Assembly: GCF_030687495.1 (NCBI RefSeq) | Contig: NZ_CP117435.1 | Span: forward strand, 1,984,001 to 2,048,000 | Reading direction: 5' to 3' | DNA from: Pseudomonas sp. FP453 | Lineage (GTDB): Bacteria > Pseudomonadota > Gammaproteobacteria > Pseudomonadales > Pseudomonadaceae | Length of the DNA stretch: 64,000 nt | Notes under the pieces: model-generated | Seen by the model: only the letters and a program-made list of their open reading frames with translations | Told to the model about the DNA's origin: nothing | Databases searched by the model: none | Shown here: positions 57,970 through 64,000 of the stretch, piece by piece | Layout: each line of letters starts with the position of its first letter | Position numbering within the stretch: position 1 is the first letter of the stretch | Position numbers and translations under genes: made by a program

Positions 57970-58745
57970 GTTCCGAACTGCAACCCAACCTCGTCGCGCT
58001 GCAAACCATCATCTATCGCGAAGTGAAGCGCTTTACCCGGATCTGGCCGCAAACCCTGCTGCCGCCGGCGATCACCATGGTCCTGTACTTCGTGATCTTC
58101 GGTAACCTGATCGGCCGGCAGATCGGCGACATGGGTGGCTTCACCTACATGGAGTACATCGTGCCGGGGCTGATCATGATGTCGGTGATCACCAACGCCT
58201 ACGGCAACGTGGTGTCGAGTTTCTTCGGCAGCAAGTTCCAGCGTTCGATTGAAGAACTGATGGTCTCGCCGGTGTCGCCGCACACCATCCTGATCGGCTA
58301 CACCGTGGGCGGCGTACTGCGTGGCCTGATGGTCGGGGTGATCGTGACGTTGCTGTCGCTGTTCTTCACCCACCTGCAGGTGCATCACCTCGGGGTCACC
58401 ATCCTGGTGGTGGTGCTGACGGCGACGATCTTCTCGCTGCTGGGGTTTATCAACGCCGTGTTTGCGCGCAACTTCGATGACATCTCGATCATTCCGACCT
58501 TCGTGCTGACACCGCTGACCTACCTGGGCGGGGTGTTCTACTCCATCACGCTGCTGCCACCGTTCTGGCAGACCGTGTCCCTGGCCAACCCGGTGTTGCA
58601 CATGGTCAACGCGTTCCGCTACGGCATTCTGGGTGTGTCGGATATCAAGATCAGCGTGGCGATCACCTTCATGCTGGTGGCAACGGTGGTGTTGTATATC
58701 GGTTGCGCGAAGCTGCTGGTGAGTGGGCGTGGGATGCGTACTTAA
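57966..58745 (+). CDS. ABC-2 transporter permease (YadH-like)
   Basis: 259 residues with six hydrophobic segments; ABC-2 permease motif LPPFWQTVSLANPVLHMVNAF near the C-terminus. ATGA overlap with the ATPase gene. It likely exports a lipid-like or drug-like compound; substrate unknown. Confidence 0.92.
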   Translation: MSSELQPNLVALQTIIYREVKRFTRIWPQTLLPPAITMVLYFVIFGNLIGRQIGDMGGFTYMEYIVPGLIMMSVITNAYGNVVSSFFGSKFQRSIEELMVSPVSPHTILIGYTVGGVLRGLMVGVIVTLLSLFFTHLQVHHLGVTILVVVLTATIFSLLGFINAVFARNFDDISIIPTFVLTPLTYLGGVFYSITLLPPFWQTVSLANPVLHMVNAFRYGILGVSDIKISVAITFMLVATVVLYIGCAKLLVSGRGMRT

Positions 58746-58770
58746 CTTACTGAACGCATGCAGTAAAAAA

Positions 58771-58859
58771 TGTGAGAGCGGGCTTGCCCGCGATAGCGAT
58801 GTGTCAGTTAGCAAAAGGTTGACTGATACACCGCTATCGCGGGCAAGCCCGCTCCCACA
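58771..58859. repeat. REPIN (GGCTTGCCCGC type)
   Basis: Inverted pair; the left arm has tgtgagagc in place of tgtgggagc. Lies between convergent permease and tetR genes. Confidence 0.9.
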
Positions 58860-58879
58860 TTGGGTTTTGTGCGGGGCTG

Positions 58880-59419
58880 TTATTGCTTCAGCGCCAACTC
58901 GATCAGCGCATGCAACTCTCCGACCTGCAACGGCGCATCCGCAAACAGAATCCTGAACACCGTCGGCGCCGCCAGCAGGTTGATCAGCCGCTCCACGCTG
59001 GGCGCCGGGCTGTCGGGGTAACGCTCCACAATCACCTGCAACTGCCCGCCAATCAGCGCCACGCAATACCCCGGCGTCTGGCTGCATTGCACGTCGCGCA
59101 TCATGTTGCGCCCCGGTTCTGAACTCATCTCATCCAGATACTGCTCGGCCCAGGCTTGCAGGTCGCCGCGCAGGCTGCCGGTAGTGGCCGGCTCGCTGTC
59201 GGGGCGCATGCGCGCCAAGGCCACGTCGGCCAGCAGGGCGGACAGGTCGCCCCAGCGCCGGTAAATGGTGGATGGCGTGACGCCTGCGCGCGCGGCAATC
59301 ATGGGCACGGTCACGCTGGAACGCTCGTGGGCTTCCAGCAGTTCGCGCACCGCCGAATGGACGGATTCTTGCACCCGGGCACTACGGCCCCCCGGGCGGA
59401 GGCCTTCTTTTATCGCCAT
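58880..59419 (-). CDS. TetR-family repressor
   Basis: 179 residues. Helix-turn-helix VTVPMIAARAGVTPSTIYRR (about 36-56). The C-terminal part has LAAPTVFRILFADAPL, seen in the TetR_C_11-like group. Divergent from an MFS exporter gene across a 91-base gap holding two inverted sites, so it probably represses that exporter and itself. Confidence 0.88.
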   Translation of the reverse strand: MAIKEGLRPGGRSARVQESVHSAVRELLEAHERSSVTVPMIAARAGVTPSTIYRRWGDLSALLADVALARMRPDSEPATTGSLRGDLQAWAEQYLDEMSSEPGRNMMRDVQCSQTPGYCVALIGGQLQVIVERYPDSPAPSVERLINLLAAPTVFRILFADAPLQVGELHALIELALKQ

Positions 59420-59438
59420 GTTTGCGACCTTAACACAA

Positions 59439-59500
59439 AGAATTTGCTTTAAGCGCTGGCCAGTCGCACACTGCGCAAAAGCAAAATATTAGCTTTAGCG
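59439..59500. promoter_or_regulatory. Candidate TetR operators
   Basis: Two related sites in opposite orientation: aagaatttgctttaagcg at 59439-59456 and, on the minus strand, taatattttgcttttgcg at about 59474-59491. Both contain ttTGCTTT followed by gcg. They sit between the divergent tetR and MFS genes. Confidence 0.5.
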
Positions 59501-59510
59501 GAGCGTGCCC

Positions 59511-60710
59511 ATGTCCAGCCACACTACTCATCGTTCCAGCCTGGTGTTCCTGGCGATCACCTTGCTGACGTTTCTCGCCGCTTCCAGCGCGCCGACGCCG
59601 TTGTATCACCTGTATCAGGAAGGCCTGCATTTTTCCGCAGGCATGCTCACGCTGATCTTTGGTGTCTACGCCATCAGCCTGCTGGCGGCGCTGTTGACCG
59701 TGGGTTCGCTGTCGGACCACCTGGGGCGCAAGCCGGTGATTTTCGCCGCGCTGGTCCTGGATATGCTGGCGATGTTGCTGTTTATCAATGAAGGCAGCGT
59801 GGCCTGGCTGATCGCTGCGCGTACGCTGCAAGGTTTCGCCACCGGCATGGCCACTGCCGTGCTCGGCGCGGCGTTGCTCGACACCGACCGCCAGCAAGGC
59901 CCGCTGGTCAACAGCGTCGCGCCGTTGCTGGGCATGGCGTGTGGGGCGATGGGTAGCAGCCTGCTGGTGGAGTTCGCGCCGCTGCCGACCCAGATGATCT
60001 ACTGGACGCTGTTCGCGCTGATGTTCTTACAGGCGATATACGTGTGGCGCTTGCCGGAAACCGTCAGCCGCATCCCAGGCGCACTGGCCTCGTTGCGCCC
60101 GACCTTGCATGTACCGCCTCAAGCGCGGCGGGCATTATGGCTGTCGTTGCCGGTGGACGTGGCGGTGTGGGCAATGGGCGGGTTCTATCTGTCGCTGGCG
60201 CCGTCGCTGGTGCGGGCGGCGACCGGTTCCACCTCGAACCTGATCGGTGGCGGGCTGGTGGCGGTGCTGACCTTGAGCGGCGCGCTGATGATTTTCAGCC
60301 TGCGCAATCGCCCGGCCGACAAGGTTCTGCGGCTGGGCGCTGGCCTGCTGGCAGTCGGCGTAGCGCTGATCCTCACTGCCGTACACAGCGCCAGCCTGCC
60401 GCTGTTTTTCATCGCCACGCTGATTGCGGGCAGTGGTTTTGGCGCGGGTTTCCTCGGTGCACTGCGCAGTGTGGTGCCCCTGGCGCTGCCCCACGAACGG
60501 GCGGGTTTGATGTCGGCGTTTTATGTGTTGAGTTACCTGGCCTTCTGCCTGCCGTCGCTGCTGGCGGGCAACCTGATCCGCAGTTTCGGCCTGATCGCCA
60601 CCACCGACGGCTACGGCGTTGTGCTGATCGTGCTGGCCCTGAGTGCCCTGGCCGGTTTGCTGATGCAGGGCTCGCGCGACCCGCTTATAGGTAAAACAGA
60701 TAACAGTTAG
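59511..60710 (+). CDS. MFS transporter, likely exporter
   Basis: 399 residues, about twelve membrane segments, with the MFS loop motif GSLSDHLGRKPV between helices 2 and 3. GGAG lies 7 bases before ATG 59511; a GTG at 59505 is an alternative. Paired with the divergent TetR repressor, a layout common for efflux pumps. Substrate unknown. Confidence 0.9.
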   Translation: MSSHTTHRSSLVFLAITLLTFLAASSAPTPLYHLYQEGLHFSAGMLTLIFGVYAISLLAALLTVGSLSDHLGRKPVIFAALVLDMLAMLLFINEGSVAWLIAARTLQGFATGMATAVLGAALLDTDRQQGPLVNSVAPLLGMACGAMGSSLLVEFAPLPTQMIYWTLFALMFLQAIYVWRLPETVSRIPGALASLRPTLHVPPQARRALWLSLPVDVAVWAMGGFYLSLAPSLVRAATGSTSNLIGGGLVAVLTLSGALMIFSLRNRPADKVLRLGAGLLAVGVALILTAVHSASLPLFFIATLIAGSGFGAGFLGALRSVVPLALPHERAGLMSAFYVLSYLAFCLPSLLAGNLIRSFGLIATTDGYGVVLIVLALSALAGLLMQGSRDPLIGKTDNS

Positions 60711-60787
60711 AGAAATTACCCGTTATATAGATATTCGATTCGGTTCTACCATGGTCTCAACCTCATGCGAGGAGGAGGATTGCCATC

Positions 60788-61936
60788 ATGACTTGCTCGA
60801 ATACCATCAGCTACAAACCCTTCAGCCACCTGACCCGGCCCCGGGAAGTGATTCGCCAGTTCACCCCCAACTGGTTTGCCGCGACCATGGGCACCGGCGT
60901 GCTGGCGCTGGCCCTCGCGCAATTGCCGGTCAACCTGCCGGGCGTGCAGGCCATCGCCGAGGCTCTGTGGTTTTTCACCATCGGCCTGTTTGTGCTGTTC
61001 AGCGTGTTGTACGCGGCCCGTTGGGTGATGTTCTTCCATGAGGCGCGGCGGATCTTCGGGCACTCCACGGTGTCGATGTTTTTCGGCACCATCCCCATGG
61101 GGTTGGCGACCATTCTCAATGGCTTGCTGCTGTTCGGCTTGCCGCGCTGGGGCAGCGATGTGATCCCGCTGGCCGAAGCCCTGTGGTGGCTGGACGTGGC
61201 GATGGCCCTGGCCTGCGGCGTGCTGATCCCGTTCATGATGTTCACCCGCCAGGAACACAGCATCGACCAGATGACCGCCGTGTGGCTGTTGCCGGTGGTG
61301 GCCGCCGAAGTCGCCGCTGCCAGTGGTGGTTTGCTGGCGCCCCATCTGGCGGATGCCCACGCGCAACTGATCATGCTGGTGACCAGCTATGTGCTGTGGG
61401 CGTTTTCCCTGCCGGTGGCGTTCAGCATCCTGACCATCCTGATGTTGCGCATGGCCCTGCATAAACTGCCCCACGCCAACATGGCCGCGTCGAGCTGGCT
61501 GGCCCTTGGCCCCATCGGCACCGGTGCCCTCGGCATGTTGCTGCTCGGCGGCGACGCGCCCGCGATCTTCGCCGCCAACGGCTTGCCCGGCGTCGGCGAG
61601 ATGGCCAACGGCCTGGGCCTGGTGGCCGGCATTACCCTGTGGGGTTTTGGCTTGTGGTGGATGCTGATCGCGGTGCTGATCACCCTGCGTTACCTGCGCG
61701 CCGGCATCCCGTTCAATCTTGGTTGGTGGGGTTTTACTTTTCCGCTGGGGGTGTATGCCTTGGCGACGTTGAAGCTGGCGAGCCTGTTGCACCTGGGGTT
61801 CTTCAGCATGTTTGGCAGCATGTTGGTGCTGGCATTGGCGCTGATGTGGGCGATCGTCGCCAAGCGCACCGTGCAGGGTGCCTATAAAGGCGAGCTTTTT
61901 GTTTCGCCGTGTATTGCAGGACTAGCGAATAAGTAA
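60788..61936 (+). CDS. TDT/SLAC1-family anion transporter (TehA/malate type)
   Basis: 382 residues, ten hydrophobic segments. N-terminal FTPNWFAATMGTGVLALAL is the conserved helix 1 of the tellurite-resistance/dicarboxylate transporter family; GFTFPLGVYALATLKLA is the conserved helix 9. It may move malate, sulfite or other anions. Strong AGGAGGA site 9 bases before ATG. Confidence 0.88.
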   Translation: MTCSNTISYKPFSHLTRPREVIRQFTPNWFAATMGTGVLALALAQLPVNLPGVQAIAEALWFFTIGLFVLFSVLYAARWVMFFHEARRIFGHSTVSMFFGTIPMGLATILNGLLLFGLPRWGSDVIPLAEALWWLDVAMALACGVLIPFMMFTRQEHSIDQMTAVWLLPVVAAEVAAASGGLLAPHLADAHAQLIMLVTSYVLWAFSLPVAFSILTILMLRMALHKLPHANMAASSWLALGPIGTGALGMLLLGGDAPAIFAANGLPGVGEMANGLGLVAGITLWGFGLWWMLIAVLITLRYLRAGIPFNLGWWGFTFPLGVYALATLKLASLLHLGFFSMFGSMLVLALALMWAIVAKRTVQGAYKGELFVSPCIAGLANK

Positions 61937-62003
61937 GCCGGATTAGGTAAAGTCGTGGCCTGAATGCTTTTACAAAAAAACAGGCCACGCAGGAACACGG
62001 ACG

Positions 62004-63872
62004 ATGAGCCACCCCTCGCAATTCACCTTGCTGCGCACACGGCGCTTCCTGCCGTTTTTCATTACCCAGTTGCTGGGCGCCTTCAACGACAACATCTTCA
62101 AGCAATCGCTGATCCTCGCCATTCTCTACAAGCTGACCATCGACGGTGACCGCTCGATCTGGGTCAACCTGTGCGCATTGCTGTTTATCCTGCCGTTCTT
62201 CCTGTTCTCGGCGCTGGCCGGGCAGTTTGGCGAGAAATTCAACAAGGACGCATTGATCCGCGCGATCAAGATCGGCGAGATCGTGATCATGGCCGTGGGC
62301 GCCACGGGTTTCCTCACCAACCACCTGGAACTGATGCTGCTGGCGCTGTTTGCCATGGGCACCCACTCCGCGCTGTTCGGCCCGGTGAAGTACTCGATCA
62401 TGCCCCAGGCCCTGCACGAAGATGAGCTGGTGGGCGGCAACGGCCTGGTGGAAATGGGCACGTTCCTGGCGATTTTGGCCGGTACCATTGGCGCTGGGAT
62501 CATGATGTCGTCCACCCATTACGCGCCGGTGGTGGCGGTGGCGATTGTCGGCGTGGCCGTGCTCGGCTACCTCGCCAGCCGCAGTATTCCGCGGGCGGCG
62601 GCGTCGACCCCGGGGCTGCGGTTGAACTGGAATATCTTCAGCGAATCCTGGGCCACCTTGCGCCTGGGCCTGGGGCAGACGCCGGCCGTATCGCGTTCCA
62701 TTGTCGGCAACTCGTGGTTCTGGTTTGTCGGGGCGATTTATCTGACGCAGATCCCGGCCTACGCCAAGGAATGGTTGTACGGCGACGAAACCGTGGTGAC
62801 GCTGATTCTTACCGTGTTCTCGGTGGGCATCGCCCTCGGCTCGATGCTCTGCGAGAAACTGTCCGGGCGTAAGGTGGAAATCGGCCTGGTGCCGTTCGGT
62901 TCGTTCGGTTTGACCGTGTTCGGCCTGTTGCTCTGGTGGCACTCCGGCGGCTTCCCGCAAAACGTGCAGGCCAACGATTGGCTGGCGGTGCTCAGTTACG
63001 GCCAGGCCTGGTGGGTGTTGTTCGATATCCTCGGGCTGGGGGTGTTTGGCGGCTTCTATATCGTGCCGCTGTATGCGCTGATCCAGTCGCGTACCGCCGA
63101 GAACGAGCGTGCGCGGGTCATCGCCGCCAACAACATCCTCAACGCGCTGTTCATGGTGGTGTCGGCCATCGTCTCGATCCTGCTGCTCAGCGTGGCCAAG
63201 CTGTCGATCCCCGAGTTGTTCCTGGTGGTGTCGCTGCTCAACATCGCCGTGAACCCCTACATTTTCCGCATCGTCCCCGAGTTCACCATGCGCTTCATGA
63301 TCTGGCTGCTCAGCCATTCCATGTACCGCGTGGAGCATCGCAACCTGGAGGCGATCCCGGACGAAGGCGCGGCGTTGCTGGTGTGCAACCATGTGTCGTT
63401 TGTCGATGCGCTATTGATCGGCGGCGCGGTGCGTCGGCCGATTCGCTTTGTCATGTACTACAAGATCTACCACTTGCCGGTGCTGAACTTTATCTTCCGC
63501 ACGGCCGGGGCGATTCCGATTGCCGGGCGCCATGAAGATATCCAGATCTACGAAAAGGCCTTCACGCGGATTGCGCAGTACCTGAAGGACGGCGAGTTTG
63601 TGTGCATCTTCCCGGAGGGCAAGTTGACGGCCGATGGCGAGATGAACGAGTTCCGCGTTGGGGTGACGCGGATTCTGGAGGAGACGCCGGTGCCGGTGAT
63701 TCCGCTGGCGTTGCAGGGGTTGTGGGGGAGTTTTTTCAGTCGCGATCCGAAGAAAGGGTTGTTTCACCGGATTTGGTCGCGGGTGGTGTTGGTGGCGGGG
63801 GAGCCAGTGCAAGAGCCGACGCCGGCAAGGTTGCAGGAGGTTGTGGGTGGGTTGCGGGGGAGTGTCAGGTAG
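62004..63872 (+). CDS. LplT-like flippase fused to a PlsC-type acyltransferase
   Basis: 622 residues. Residues 1-430 are an MFS domain like LplT, the lysophospholipid flippase (FFITQLLGAFNDNIFKQ at the start). Residues 440-622 are an acyltransferase with NHVSFVDALLI (catalytic His463 and Asp468) and FPEGKLT near 539. In E. coli LplT works with Aas, which has acyltransferase plus acyl-ACP synthetase domains; here the synthetase domain is absent. It probably brings lysophospholipid inward and reacylates it. The gene ends cleanly at 63872. Confidence 0.88.
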   Translation: MSHPSQFTLLRTRRFLPFFITQLLGAFNDNIFKQSLILAILYKLTIDGDRSIWVNLCALLFILPFFLFSALAGQFGEKFNKDALIRAIKIGEIVIMAVGATGFLTNHLELMLLALFAMGTHSALFGPVKYSIMPQALHEDELVGGNGLVEMGTFLAILAGTIGAGIMMSSTHYAPVVAVAIVGVAVLGYLASRSIPRAAASTPGLRLNWNIFSESWATLRLGLGQTPAVSRSIVGNSWFWFVGAIYLTQIPAYAKEWLYGDETVVTLILTVFSVGIALGSMLCEKLSGRKVEIGLVPFGSFGLTVFGLLLWWHSGGFPQNVQANDWLAVLSYGQAWWVLFDILGLGVFGGFYIVPLYALIQSRTAENERARVIAANNILNALFMVVSAIVSILLLSVAKLSIPELFLVVSLLNIAVNPYIFRIVPEFTMRFMIWLLSHSMYRVEHRNLEAIPDEGAALLVCNHVSFVDALLIGGAVRRPIRFVMYYKIYHLPVLNFIFRTAGAIPIAGRHEDIQIYEKAFTRIAQYLKDGEFVCIFPEGKLTADGEMNEFRVGVTRILEETPVPVIPLALQGLWGSFFSRDPKKGLFHRIWSRVVLVAGEPVQEPTPARLQEVVGGLRGSVR

Positions 63873-63895
63873 GGTTGTGTTGAGTGGGCTGGCGC

Positions 63896-63980
63896 CATCG
63901 CAGGCAAGCCAGCTCCCACAGTTGACCGAGTTGTTCTGTCGAGCGCGGTCTGGTGTGGGAGCTGGCTTGCCTGCGATAGC
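63896..63980. repeat. REPIN, outward-ended orientation
   Basis: Inverted pair of GGCTTGCCTGC-type arms, in the opposite order to most pairs here (catcgcaggc...first, then tgtgggagc...). Ends 20 bases before the window edge. Confidence 0.85.
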
Positions 63981-64000
63981 GGTAGTGGCCTAGGTGCTGA

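Overview
The window is a stretch of Pseudomonas chromosome, most likely from the P. fluorescens group. Evidence: GC-rich codon use; the gene order sucB-lpdG-sucCD-brnQ, htpG-dienelactone hydrolase, chemoreceptor-fabB-fabA-hybrid kinase-gpsA, acyl-CoA ligase-thioesterase-hydrolases and PA2817-type gene-fadE-transglutaminase-GST-YadGH, which from memory parallels P. aeruginosa PAO1 around PA1586-PA1623 and PA2811-PA2817; and many paired REP elements (REPINs) of the types known from P. fluorescens. I see no prophage, insertion sequence, CRISPR array or plasmid function. This is core chromosome with local rearrangements.

Layout. 1-4 kb: end of the 2-oxoglutarate dehydrogenase and succinyl-CoA synthetase operon. 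4-12.5 kb: brnQ, a DUF599 membrane protein, a small lipoprotein, two overlapping hotdog thioesterases, htpG, dienelactone hydrolase, pirin, OsmC. 12.7-21.4 kb: chemoreceptor, fabB/fabA, and a minus-strand operon of TonB-dependent receptor, periplasmic binding protein and GacS/BarA-like hybrid kinase (PA1611 position). 21.6-29.5 kb: gpsA, DUF4389, sixA, acyl-CoA ligase, thioesterase, two alpha/beta hydrolases, DUF4892 protein, AI-2E-type permease. 29.6-39.9 kb: a two-component pair, pyrF, two oxidoreductases, a MocR regulator, an HBM-type chemoreceptor, a hydrolase and a membrane protein of unknown role. 40.3-41.0 kb: three tandem tRNA-Glu/tRNA-Gly pairs. 41.1-48.4 kb: secreted M20 dipeptidase, secreted phospholipase D-like protein, and a self-contained exbD-tonB-receptor-exbB operon. 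48.5-64 kb: GNAT, PhoD phosphatase, AlaX-type editing protein, LysR regulator, fadE region, GST, ABC exporter, TetR/MFS pair, TDT transporter, and an LplT-PlsC fusion.

Links between genes. Lipid metabolism recurs: fabA/fabB make unsaturated fatty acids, gpsA supplies glycerol-3-phosphate, the acyl-CoA ligase and FadE feed beta-oxidation, and LplT-PlsC handles lysophospholipids. Two separate loci carry TonB-dependent receptors. One is tied to a signalling kinase and the other to its own energising complex.

Four genes (chemoreceptor, hybrid kinase, sixA, phoD) are broken by one- or two-base indels, mostly in short homopolymers. Either the assembly has uncorrected indels or these genes really are interrupted; raw reads would decide. 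The most interesting item is the receptor-binding protein-kinase operon at 16.5-21.4 kb.
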